Shown here: positions 9,564 to 20,623 of the stretch, piece by piece
How positions within the stretch are numbered: the stretch's first letter is position 1
How the letters are laid out: the number at the start of each line of letters is the position of its first letter
NCBI GenBank assembly: GCA_021401465.1
Contig: JADDMT010000017.1
Span: 186,001-250,000 of the forward strand
Direction: 5' to 3'
DNA length: 64,000 nt
Source of the DNA: Teratosphaeria epicoccoides
Taxonomy: Eukaryota; Ascomycota; Dothideomycetes; Mycosphaerellales; Teratosphaeriaceae
Notes under the pieces: generated by a model
The model's input: only the letters and a program-made list of their open reading frames with translations
Told to the model about the DNA's origin: nothing
The model's database searches: none
Program-made: the position numbers and the translations under genes

Positions 9564-12448
9564 AGCAGCAGCAGCAACCGACGCAGCAGCTGAATGGAGC
9601 GCCCCGTCAGCCGTCGCTCCACAGGCGAAGCTACAGCAACAAGAGCGCAGACGACGGAAGCGATACGCAGACACAGTCCAGAAAAGGCAGGAACGGAAGT
9701 AGCGCCACGCAACAAGTGCGAAGAAGGATTTCAAGGGCATGCGACCAATGCAATCAACTGCGAACGAAGTGCGACGGGAGACATCCCTGCGCACACTGCG
9801 TGGAGTTTGGCTTGACGTGCGAATATGCGCGCGAAAGGAAGAAGAGAGGCAAAGCTTCGAGAAAGGACATCGCAGCGCAGCAGGCCGTGGCCCAGACAGG
9901 TCCTTCAAATGGCAAGGACTCCAGCCCACGGTCTGCTGGAGATGATGGCTCTGACGAGGCCGTCGACGGCTCAATGGAACAGCCGAAAGGCGTCAAGCGA
10001 CGACGGTCCAGTGAGGATTTGCCACCACCCCAACCACAGCATCCTGCTGCTCGATCGCCGCCACAGGCGCAACATGTCGCGCGAGGACACAACGACACTG
10101 TACCTCATTTTCACCAAGGCAGTGTCACCACCCATCCTTTGAGTGAGCTCGGCTCCGCGAGTCGTCAGCAAAGACGGCCTATGAGTCACCAGAATCATCA
10201 TCAGGGCATGGGAGTACTCACCCCCCGGCTTCCCAGTGTCGGGGTGTCCGATCGCGGTATGTCCGTAGGCATAGGCGAATACGGCAGCATCGATGACTAT
10301 CACCGAAGCATCTTACAAACCGGCCCTACCGTGTCAGGGCACAACATCTTGCATAGCGGGCTTGCAGGTATTCCTAACTCGATGATCCAAGGAGGCGCAG
10401 TCACAGGCTACGGTGAAAGTCCATACGCGGTCGCCTCGCCAAACAGTCAACCACGTGGTACAAGTGCGCCATTCCGAATCGCTGAGTCCCCATTGTCTGG
10501 AGGGTTCAATCTTGGTCAATCGCCTCTGGCCGGTTCGCCTGGTTGGCTGTCGTTACCTTCACCGACTGCTGCTCTCTACCCACACATGCAACAACCTCCC
10601 AGCAATCAGATCCTGCGATATCCAGTCCTGCGACCCATATTGCCCCACATATCAGCGATTATACCCATTGGTTTGGCGTGCGACCTTCTGGAGCTCTACT
10701 TCTCAAGCACATCGGCAACATTTACCCAGCCGCAGTCGCCCTACATACTAGGGTACTGCTTCAGGAAGAAGTCATTCCTTCGACAGCAAAGGCCAAGACA
10801 GTGCAGCCCAGCTCTACTGGCCAGCATGTTGTGGATAGGTGCACAGACCAGCGAGTCTTCTTTCCTGACTTCGGCTCCGTCTGCCAGAGGCAAGATCTGC
10901 CAAAAGCTGCTGGAACTCACCGTTGGCCTGCTCAAGCCTCTAATACATGCTTCGAATGAAAGACCTTCGAGTTACGGTACGGATACTGTGGTCAATGGCG
11001 TTGCGCTTGGTGGGTTTGGCGTAGCGCTGCCACATCAGAGTTCCGGGATGGAAGATGGTTGCCCTGGCGCCGCAGGTGGCCTAGACGATGTTGCGACTTA
11101 CATCCATCTAGCGACGGTGGTCTCTGCCAGTGAATACAAAGCCGCCAGTGTTCGATGGTGGAATGCTGCCTGGTCATTAGCTAGGGAGCTCAAGCTGGGC
11201 AGGGAGCTGCCTCCAAATCCAGAACCGCCGCACGCTGAGGGTCAGGACGGCGAGCTTGGAGCTAATGGCGAGCGCATGGGTGGGCATGGCTCGTCTCATG
11301 CGTCTTTACACGGGCAGGGACAAGGCGCTGTCTCGGAAGAAGAACGTGAAGAACGCCGACGAGTGTGGTGGCTTCTGTATATTGTTGACAGGCACCTGGC
11401 TTTGTGCTATAATCGACCTTTGTTCTTGCTCGACGTCGAGTGTGACGGACTGCTGCAGCCAGAAAATGACCTCGTCTGGCAAGCTGGCGAGTACTACCCA
11501 TCGGAAAGTCATGCGGAGAACAGCTACTTCAGAAGGCGAGGACCTGGCTTCGAGTGCGCAGGACACAGTATGTTCGGATACTTTCTGCCGTTGATGACTA
11601 TCCTTGGCGAGATTGTGGATTTGAATCACGCGAAGAACCACCCAAGATTCGGAATGCGATCGAGAAATGGCATTGATTGGAACGAGCAGGCCGCGGAGAT
11701 CATTCAACAGCTTGAGGCGTACGGGCGAAGCTTGAAAACATTCGAGGCGCGCGCGTCAGCGCCTGCGCAAGAATTGAAGCAGCCAGGTGAAGGTGGACTG
11801 AACAGGAATGGTGCTGGTCCTGATGAGACCAGCCCGCAATCTGTGGGCACCAGTGACTCGGGTCAGCGCATGAAAGAGACAGTACTGCAGACGAAGATCG
11901 TGGTCGCCTACAGCACACACCTCATGCATACCATGCATATCCTCCTGAACGGCAAATGGGATCCCATCTCGCTGCTTGATGACAACGACCTCTGGATCTC
12001 CTCTCAATCGTTTATTTCTGCGACTGGACATGCAGTCTCCGCTGCCGAAGCCATCAACGATATCCTGGACTACGACCCTGACCTCAGCTTGATGCCTTTC
12101 TTCTTTGGTATATATCTGCTCCAAGGGAGTTTCTTGCTCCTGCTCATTGCGGATAAACTGCAAGGCGAGGCAAGTCCCAGCGTGGTGAAGGCTTGCGAAA
12201 CGATAGTGAGGGCGCACGAGGCTTGCGTTGTCACGCTAAGTACCGAGTATCAGGTTCGTACACTTCCGCGTTTGATACAGGGCATGGACTGACGAATTCA
12301 ACAGCGAAATTTCCGCAAAGTCATGAGATCGGCGCTCGCGCAGGTTCGTGGGCGATCACTCGAAGACCCGGGAGAGCAGCAGCTCAAGCGGCGAGAAGTG
12401 CTGGCACTATATAGATGGTCTGGCGATGGGACGGGCCTTGCCCTATGA
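9401..12448 (+). CDS. xlnR: XlnR-like Zn2Cys6 xylanolytic activator (2 exons)
   Basis: Exon 1 (9401-12253) and exon 2 (12305-12448) are joined across a 51-base intron to give 998 residues. Near the N-terminus is AHGHVQRPVPTAGLDTLAAGS, a signature of XlnR/Xyr1. A polyglutamine tract (Q44-59) follows, then a Zn2Cys6 cluster with Cys114, 117, 124, 130, 133 and 140. The fungal transcription factor homology domain covers roughly 400-800. Exon 2 restores the conserved tail RNFRKVMRSALAQVRG...REVLALYRWSGDGTGLAL; reading through the intron would instead stop after a short unrelated peptide. Known orthologues activate xylanase, cellulase and D-xylose catabolism genes in the presence of xylose. The polyglutamine tract inside the N-terminal region is the notable feature. 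Confidence 0.93.
9530..9577 (+). repeat. CAG/CAA polyglutamine repeat
   Basis: Sixteen consecutive Gln codons (a CAG run, five CAA, then CAG again and a final CAA) lie inside the XlnR-like coding sequence, just before its zinc cluster. The CAA interruption suggests an older, partly stabilised microsatellite. Confidence 0.95.
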
Positions 12449-13127
12449 TATTAGTGAGAGTTGATGCTCTCGCCATCTTGGTCTTATGTCTCGCGTGCTC
12501 TCGCTCACTCTAGTCCCCCGCGCGCCTGCAATGCTGCAGGATTGTCCATCATGCTTTTCTGGCGTGAATCGCGAAGGAACTACACATCCCATCAGCTTCT
12601 TCATGCCAGAGATCGAGGTGAGCAGGCCGCTTGACATCTCTCATCGATGACAGCAGTGCCCGTGAGACCGCCAGGAGACCGACTGACCGGTGGGCGCCAT
12701 TGAGTGACCCTGAGGCGTCCATCTTCCGCGTCAGGGAACCGGACATGTATGGCCTGGCAGTGCAGGACGCTTATTAGTTGTTGTGTCTGCTGCAGATGCC
12801 TTGATCCTTCGTCTGCCATCCACTCACCGCGTACCAGCGACCGAACAGTAGCAGCACCCACTGCTCCCACGATGCTCTCGCCCCAGACTTGTGAATCTGA
12901 TACTCCAATGATCTTTGTAGCTTTGACAGACTGTGTGTGTAGTATATGTATGTATGTATGTACGCTGGCGCTGTCGCGCGTTCACGCTCTGCAGATAGCG
13001 CAGACATGCCAGTGGCGAGACGTTGATGCCGCAGCATCTCATTGGAATCGCATGCCAATTCACCACCCCATATCCTCTCCTATTTCTATATACTCTGTTC
13101 GCCAGTCGCCCCTCCCGCGGACGTGCT
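12449..13127. other. Convergent intergenic region with a TATG microsatellite
   Basis: This stretch separates the 3' ends of the XlnR-like and RBR genes. A short TATG repeat runs from about 12945 to 12962. The longer open frames here have no recognisable product. Confidence 0.5.
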
Positions 13128-14453
13128 CTAACTCGTCTCGAACCACCCTCCACCGCCGAAAGGAGTGTAGTTCGCACAGTCGCGCCTGTGCATATGGGCA
13201 CCTTGAGTGCGAGTGCCGTTGGAACCTTCGTAGTCTGCCAGGCAGCACCAGTTGAAGTGGTGGCGGCATGAGGGACGCAGGCCTGTGGAGTCAGATGTCA
13301 GCATTTTTCTTCAAAGGCTGTCTGCAAGTCAAAAGAGCTTACAAGCAACATGATCGCACCCAGAGATCTTTTGACATCTCATACTGCATTTCGGACACGG
13401 CTTCGAGCTCTTGTCGACTTCTTCCTGCGTGAGGCGATCGTCCTCCGCTTTCTTCGCATTGTCTTGCTGCTCCTCTCTCGCACGGCGAGCGCGGTACTCT
13501 GCGCAAGTCTCGGCATTGTGGAAGGGCACGTTGCAGGTCATGCAGAATCTGCAGTTGCACTCTGGACAGACGAACAGGTTGTAGTTGTCGTTTGCCACGA
13601 AGAGACCCGTGAAGCTGCACTTGCCTGCAGGACAGGCTCGGTACTCTGCGTCCTTCTCCGCGAAAGCCTTCGCCGCCTTGAGGCTCCAGAGGTCGTAAGT
13701 CTCGTCTGTCGCCAGGACTCTCATGTCGTCGGCCTCGAGCACGTATACGCAATCTGGACACTGCACGGAATCCACGTCCTTGCTGTTCACTTCAGACTGA
13801 AGGTGTTCGCGCCAGCAGTCCAAGCATGCCTGGCTCTCGCATCCGTAGGCTTCGGCATGCTTGGGTTTCGGGATCCGCCACGATTCGACTGTCTCAAGAC
13901 AGATTGTGCACTCCTTCTCCTCCAGCGGTCGCATGCGTGCTTGCGCCTCGTTCCGCTCGCTATTCTGGAGTGCAACGAGCCCCTTGTAGCAGCCGGGACA
14001 CACAGAGACTTGCTCCTGGCCAAAGTGTCTCTTGCGCAGCTCGTTGTGGCGAAACGAGCGGGTGCAAATGTAACAATTCTGTCTACCTGTGCTCAGCCTC
14101 TTGGCACCCGACTCGCTGACATTGTCGCTTTCGTCATCGCCGTCCAGCTCGATGGCGCCCTTCCGCTTTGCTGCTTTGATGACTTCTTCTTTCTTAGAAG
14201 TGACGTGTGTGATCTGACAGTCATCATCGTCGTCGTCGTCTCCAATGGTGACGGATGAGGCGGACGCGTCCTTGATGCTTCCTCCGTCCTTGCTGGGAGC
14301 GTTGGACTCTGAGTGGATACTCTCCTTCCTCCTCGCGCTCTCACTGAGGTTCTCCGCTTGATGAACGTCAACGGTGATATTTCCGGCTGAGTTCTGAGTG
14401 CCTTCACTTTTGACGGTTGGATGTAAGTTGGTGGCTTCCATTGCCGTGACCAT
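13128..14453 (-). CDS. RBR-type (RING-IBR-RING) E3 ubiquitin ligase (2 exons)
   Basis: Exons 13343-14453 and 13128-13282 are joined over a 60-base intron to give 421 residues. The N-terminal 120 residues are acidic and low complexity, with a run of seven Asp at 72-78. A CYIC...CPGC pair lies around 127-155. RING1 starts at ECTICLETVESW (about 181), the IBR domain at about 260-325 has CPAGKCSFTG, CPECNCRFC and CNVPFH, and RING2 starts at CPKCSMRCQKISGCDHVAC, where Cys366 aligns with the catalytic cysteine of Parkin-type ligases. Exon 2 completes RING2 (CRHHFNWCCLADYEG) and ends WFETS. RBR enzymes take ubiquitin from E2 onto this cysteine before transfer to substrate. The substrate cannot be predicted. 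The splice is supported because exon 2 supplies the missing zinc ligands in frame. Confidence 0.9.
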
Positions 14454-14813
14454 GGCAGTGGCAATGCTCGAGCGAGGGTGTTGCGCTTCTTCCTTGCGAG
14501 TGCTGGCGACGTTGCCGCTCTCCGAATCTCTTATACGGCGGAGTCGTCGGTTCAGTCTGTCGCGATCGAGCTATGGGTTGTGGCAGGCAGAACGCAAATG
14601 AAAGAGTTTGATAAGTGAAGCAAAGCAACCGCGTAGAGTCGTGTGGAAGTGGCTCTGGCCATGCTCGAGTGTTCGGCTCTGCTGGGTATCAAACATTCAC
14701 GCTCCACCAAAACGCCTGCGCTAATTCCCAAAAACATCTTCGCGTTATCCTGTCGTACGCGAGTTCTGCATGTACACCAAGACCATTTGCAAAGGCACAA
14801 GCGAGTCGTTCAG
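14454..14813. other. RBR ligase promoter region
   Basis: About 360 bases between the RBR ligase start and the GID8 stop codon, both on the minus strand. No additional gene was seen. Confidence 0.5.
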
Positions 14814-16058
14814 TCATGAGACCATGGCGTCGCCGTCAGCACCATTGAGCTCCTCCGCATCAAGTCCTATGGGAATGTAACCCGGCAGATCCACCTTTAC
14901 AGCACGCGCCTCAGCCTCAGCCCACGCTCTGGCGCGAATGAGCTGTCTGATCTTTGCTTCACTACGTTCGCCTCTGCTCTCTAATATAGCCTTGTTCACG
15001 TCAGTAGCCACGGTCTCCCGCAAACTGAGATCCAATAGCTGTTTCAGCTCCGGCGTCATTTTCTCTGGCGGGTAAATCATCAGAGCCATCGTGCGCTCCA
15101 ACGCTTTCTTGTATACTTCGCCAGTGGGAACACGCGGGGCTAGTTGCTCGGTGGCGAATTGCAAGGCTGGGCGAAAGGAGTCGGCTGCAATGTTACCGCT
15201 GGCGGGCGCAGAGGAGAGGATGTTGCGGATGATCTCGATGAGCTGAAGTTGCAAAAGGTGGAAATGAAGGAGATGGTTATCATCAAGGATCTGCTCATTC
15301 AGTCAGAGGTCAGCACGCCGCCAAGAGGCAAAGGACAGAGATGAAAAGTATTAAGCTTTTGCTGGATCATACTGAGGACTGAAGTGTGAGTTTGCATCGA
15401 CATGACCTCCGAAGAGGTGCTCCGAGTGGTGCATGAAACTACGATATAATCATTTCGAGGGGGGCGAGGGGCTGTGCGAGAGGCTGTGTGACTCACCGAT
15501 GGGTCAATCTCGTTGACTATCTCGATTGCCTCGTTCACTCTTCCACCATGGATGGCATTTCGCACGCGCACCCTCTCCCTGATGGTCTCATTGTCGACGG
15601 GCGAGGGTAGATTCGTCTCTTGTGCAAACTTCTCTGCAGCTCCCGGATAGCCTTCCGAGACCAGATAGTCCATGATGACCCAATTGATATCACTGCCAGA
15701 GCACATGCCGTCAGTACGTACTCGATTCAAGTCCACAAGCTTGCGTCCGCCTTCAGGCACGGGCTTGGCAGCGCGTTTCCAGTGAGGAAGAATGACTATC
15801 CTGAAGCCCATGTTTGTTGTGACTGCTTGCTGGGATGCTCCAGCAGGCGCTGCACAATCAGAAGATCAAGTTATGTTGTTCTCCTCAGGAATGATTTCGG
15901 AGAGATTCCCAACTTGTTTGTTCAACACATCATGTGATGCAGCGCCCGCCACTGCCATTCGCATGCGTCTGTCAGATGCGAGGGAAAGCAAAGCCTACTT
16001 ACCTCTTGCTGGGTCTCATCTCTTCCACCTTCCGCTCGAAGGAGTGCGACCCGCGCAT
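14814..16058 (-). CDS. GID8: GID complex subunit 8 (LisH-CTLH-CRA protein, 3 exons)
   Basis: Exons 16003-16058, 15497-15692 and 14814-15290 encode 242 residues. The short first exon gives MRGSHSFERKVEEMRPSK. Exon 2 gives a LisH motif (SDINWVIMDYLVSEGYPGAAEKFAQE) and the start of the CTLH domain (IRERVRVRNAIHGGRVNEAIEIVNEIDPS). Exon 3 gives the rest (ILDDNHLLHFHLLQLQLIEIIR) and the CRA region. GID8 is a scaffold subunit of the GID/CTLH ubiquitin ligase, which in yeast degrades gluconeogenic enzymes when glucose returns. The introns (310 and 206 bases) are long for this genome, but frame and homology join without gaps; the first intron could hide another small exon. The start ATG at 16058 is the first one matching family length. 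Confidence 0.88.
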
Positions 16059-16659
16059 GATGGTGGAGGGCGGTGATACCGTCGATGAGCTCTGTGATGT
16101 CTTGTGAGTCCAGACCCAATGACTAATCCCCGCATTGTCATCATAGACCGGCCGCCCCGCGGAGGGTGCGTTCGGCGGGGGGCGGTGGTCGGTGATGAGC
16201 TGCGGGATGCTGAGGACAGGAGGCATCTTGGAGACGGCTGGGATAGACGGACCATTTCTGCAGCGCAAGCACAAGTCTATCACCCCACATGGCTCTTGCC
16301 ACGTTCGTGTGAGATCAGGATGTGATCCTGGTGGATCCAATGTTGGCAGGCGCGAGGCCCGGAGGTATGAGGAGGAAGGAGCGATGGACCTGCAGATGTA
16401 GACAGGGCAGACTGGAACAAGGGGAAGGTGCCTCCTCCGAGCGGTGGGTCCAGTCTTGCTTGGCATTTGGCAGAGACTTTTCGCCGCGACAACTTCCTCC
16501 CTCGATTGAAAGAAATCATACTTTTACATATATATATATATATATTTAGATATATATCACACGAAAAAACATGCCCTAATCGCTCCCTTTCACGCATGTG
16601 GTCAATGCCATGATGTGGGCTCTCGCACTCTCAGCATCTATTCTCTCCAGGTGCCTGCG
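16059..16659. other. Divergent promoter of GID8 and uridine kinase, with AT repeat
   Basis: About 600 bases between two divergent genes. It includes a TA dinucleotide run at about 16526-16547, roughly 110 bases before the kinase start. No coding sequence was recognised. Confidence 0.5.
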
Positions 16660-18389
16660 ATGAGCGCACCTAATGCGGGCTCACAATTGAGTCCGATCAC
16701 CAAGATGAACACCTCCAACAGGGCACCTTCAATATCTCTTCCTGGTCCCGCGGACGAGAAGATCCAACGGGCTCATTACTCGCCGCCGTGGGCCAACACT
16801 TCGATCATCGGGATCGCTGGCTCATCTGGCTCTGGCAAGACCTCTCTGTCTCAGGCGATCATCAAAGAATTGAGCTTGCCATGGGTCGTCATCCTGTCGA
16901 TGGACAGCTTCTACAAGCCGTTGACTTCGGAGCAAAGCGCCGCCGCCTTCAGAAATGAGTACGACTTCGACGCGCCTGAGGCGATCGACTTTGATACTCT
17001 TGTCGACAAACTGCGGGACATCAAGACAGGGTATGGCTGAGCGGAGCGCTGAAGAATGACTGTGACTGACCGGCAGCAAGTCAGAAGGCGAGCATACCCG
17101 TGTACAATTTTGCGAAGCATCAGCGAGAGGAGAAAACCACCACTGTCTATTCTCCTCACGTCCTAATCTTGGAAGGCATCTTTGCTCTGCACGATGAGCG
17201 GATCTTGGACATGTTGGATGTCAAGATCTTCGCTGAGGCAGATGCAGATCTCTGCTTGTCCCGCCGATGTGCGTTGTGACTCGCAAGTGCGCTAAATCCA
17301 AGAGCTGACATACCCGATAGTGGTACGGGATGTGCGCGAGCGTGGTCGAGACATTGAGGGCTGCATCAAGCAGTGGTTTCAATTCGTGAAGCCCAACTTC
17401 CACAAGTATGTCGAGCCGCAGAGAGTCATTGCAGGTACGTCTGACGCCTCTTGTGCATCTAATATCTGGCATCTTTATGATGATCAACCAAATGAAAAAG
17501 CATAGTTCACCTGAATTTCATTGACGACAAAACTTCCATCACCATTACACGTCTGATACCGATGTGCACATATCATTGCTTAGCACCACTGATCCTTGCC
17601 CGCCCTGTCGCTGACGATCAGATAGACATCATCGTGCCGAGAGGCATCGAGAACAAAGTCGCCATCAGCATGGTGTCAGATCGTATCCACAAGACTCTGA
17701 AACAAAAGTCTGGCATGCACCAACTCGAACTGCGCCGTCTCGGCAAGGTTTCCGAAGACCTACCGCTCTCACCTAATGTCAATATTCTGCAGCACACAAA
17801 TCAAGTCCGTGGCATCAACACCATCATGGTAACGCCCGCCTTGGATCGAGAAGACTTCATCTTCTACTTCGACCGCCTGGCCGTGATGCTCGTAGAGAGA
17901 GCTTGTGAAGCCGGCGTGCACTTCGGATCTCACACGGTCGAGACTCCTGTCCCGGGCTGGACTTACAACGGTCTGCGACTTGCCGGCGAGGTATCGGCAG
18001 TCGTCATCCTGCGCGGCGGATCGTGCCTGGAAACAGCTCTCAAGCGCGTGATCCCCGACTGCCGTACCGGCCGCATGCTCATCCAGACCAACTTCCGCAC
18101 TGGCGAGCCTGAGCTGCACTTCTACAACTTGTCTCCCGACATCGGCCAACACGAGTGCGTGTTGCTTCTGGATCCGCAGATGAGCTCGGGAGGCGCAGCA
18201 CTGATGGCTGTGAGGGTACTTCTGGATCACGGTGTGAGGGAAGACAGGATAGTCTTTGTGACGTACATGGCAGGCAAGATGGGTCTGAATAGGTTGATGG
18301 GCGTCTTTCCTGACATCAAGGTCGTCGTGTGCAGGATTGTCGGCGACCAGGAGCCGCGGTGGGTTGAGCAGAGGTATCTTGGGTGTTGA
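16660..18389 (+). CDS. URK1: Uridine kinase with C-terminal UPRT-like domain (4 exons)
   Basis: Exons 16660-17030, 17081-17268, 17321-17434 and 17626-18389 encode 478 residues. The kinase domain starts with the P-loop GSSGSGKTS and continues through SMDSFYKPLT, VYNFAKHQR, PHVLILEGIFAL and RDVRERGRDIEGCIKQW. The C-terminal half resembles uracil phosphoribosyltransferase (ILRGGSCLETALKRV, LLLDPQMSSGGAALMAV), as in eukaryotic UCK-like proteins. The enzyme phosphorylates uridine and cytidine in pyrimidine salvage; the UPRT-like half is often not catalytic. The second exon junction uses the acceptor CAAG rather than the nearby GGCAG or GTCAG, because only that choice keeps the IPVYNFAKHQR frame. 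The third intron is long (191 bases). The ATG at 16660 was chosen as the first ATG in frame. Confidence 0.92.
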
Positions 18390-20605
18390 CCGTGCAACGC
18401 CTGGTGGACTCACCCGGTCAAGTGTACGTCCATTGTTCCTGGGTTGGTCGATTTAGCCCATCTGTGCAGTGTTTTCATCAACAGAGCGACCAGTCGATCG
18501 TTTGACACGAATGACTCTCGAATGACCTGAATGACTCTGGATTGACCCGAGTGGCTGGTCATTCAAGCACGAATGACTGCTTCCTTCATCACGGATGACT
18601 GCTGATTTGACACGGTCGACACTGTCCCTCGTCTCTTGACACGAATATCTGCTTGTTGGCAGGGCTGACTACGTGTAGACGTAGCACTGTTGATCGACTG
18701 ATGATGCTTCCGGTCACTCGACCTGCTGGCTCGACACAATGAGTGCTTACTCTATCTGTCAACCGATCAACCGGGCGACCACAGTGTCGTCCAAGTCGTA
18801 TTGAATTTATTGCCTCATTCGGCTCAAAAGCTGCGCTTCCTCCTCCAGTCCCCAACATCCCACCACCCTCGTCGCAAGACTCAGATCCTGCACAGCGCCC
18901 TAGCTGCAGGCCAAGCCAAGTCATGCTCTTTACTCCAGCCTTGAATCATCGGCATGTATCTCCAAACGGGTCCTTGAAGTTGCATGTCATATTTTTCAAC
19001 GCCGAACTCAGTAGTACCGCCAATAAGGCTCGTCTAGGCGTGTTGCCGCGCGAGGCCTGGGGCCAAGCATGGCCGTCCATTGAGTGGGCCAATTGCAGGC
19101 TGTTTGGCTCGTTGCTTTCGCGGATCCATTGATTACGAATCGTAGCGAGCAGTGCTAGCCTGACGAAGGAAGTCTACTCACGGGTCAGGCGACCTGTCCT
19201 GTACTCGCTCGTGCATTTGCGAGATAGAAAATGGCATATCGAGTGCTAAGAGGTCAGTCATTCAAGTCAGAAAAGTACTTTTGGTATAGAGAGCGTGTCG
19301 ATGGAAAGATCGAATCGTCTGGAAGTCTAGAGCCTGAGGAAGATGGGGGAAGACCGACAGACAGTCAAGGCGTCTTTGGCTGGCCGATGCATGGACGGTC
19401 TTCGGTGCGCAGCCAATTTTTCAATCGCGAAGAGGATTGATCTGCCGTCAATAAGAACCCATGTGATTCGATCAGCCGAGACTCTTCCGAGAGCTGGGCA
19501 AACAGGCTCAAAGGCGGGCAGACTGCGGCCGACTGGGTCACTGGGACGCCCCAACCCCTGGGGCCAGCACCCAGTTTTCACTACGGACAGCACCCATTCG
19601 TAAGACACATTTGAGGTTGAATCAAGTATTGACGCAGTCTTTGATTGAAATACCCTTCAATTCTTGTTAAAGATTAGAGGACGCTCTCTTAGGGGCATAT
19701 TCGCGCAGACAGCTCGTTCATCACTCTATGCCTACGCTTTTATAGGCTCGCTCTTACTGGGACACTCTCAAGAGCTTGCGAGAAGAATAGGAGTGCTGTT
19801 CGTAGACGGTACCACAGCTTCACCATGAGAGTGCCGAGGGTCCGTCCACATACCGGGCCCACAGTATTTCGAAAAAGTGTTGAGCTGTAGCGCGAGCGAG
19901 CCATGCGGACCCGCAAAGGATGTGTAATATCGCAGGCGAACAAGACGAAAGCTAGAGTGAGTCAGTCGCCCTCTGTGCAGCAAAGTAGTTGCTGAATGCT
20001 CCGAGATGGAAGACCGAACGTAACCTGCCGCCATGTTCTTCCGACTGATCGAAATGGCGTAGAAGGGTCAAGCTAAGGTAAGACGAGGTCGCGCTCGAGG
20101 GTCCATGTGATGATGTCATGCAGTCAAGCAATGAAAATGTGCAGGATGTTTCGAGAATAGGGGAGGGGCATAATGCAGGCTCGGAGATCCCTTCACAACG
20201 ATTCCAGCTCCATCGATCGGTACTTTTGCAGACGGCCTCTCGGCCGCCCTCTCCCGCCACAGGGTCCCGACGGCAGCAGTGCCCACTTTGGTGTCGTCAG
20301 AAAGAAAGATTCGCAAAGAGAGGGGGCGGCGTGTTGTACCGCCAGCCGATGCTCCTCGTACGAGCGGTGAAAGACGGCGACATCGCCCACACCGACGAGC
20401 CGCATGGTTACCTCCATGACGACCGCAGAGATGGGCCACTCAAGCTCTGCCTTCGATGCTGGAAAGCTTCGGCCGAGTCATGCATCCATGTTGATGTGTT
20501 TCTGATCCAGGCGACAGCGCGGCGGCATGGAGGTGGAGACTTGCTGGTTCTGATATTATATAGAAGGCCGGTTCGGGCTATGCTTTGAGGAGGAGATGGA
20601 TTCCG
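18390..20605. other. Large intergenic region with TGAC-rich repeats
   Basis: About 2.2 kb between two plus-strand genes. The first part holds many copies of the core (GA)ATGACT/TTGACA (see the separate repeat). The rest has only short frames without recognisable product, and presumably the promoter of the gene starting at 20624. No RNA gene was recognised. Confidence 0.45.
18500..18740. repeat. Degenerate TGAC-core repeats
   Basis: ACGAATGACT, CGAATGACCT, TGAATGACTC, GGATTGACCC, ACGAATGACTGCT, CGGATGACTGCT, TTTGACACGG and CTTGACACGA follow one another with irregular spacing. The clustering is visible but imperfect, and no coding sense is apparent. Confidence 0.5.
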
Positions 20606-20623
20606 ATGGCGATATTGGGCAAG

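Noticed and set aside
13350..14258. Long plus-strand open frame (302 codons) opposite the RBR ligase
   Set aside because: It mirrors the GC-rich RBR coding sequence and shows no family resemblance; the minus strand encodes an intact RING-IBR-RING protein.
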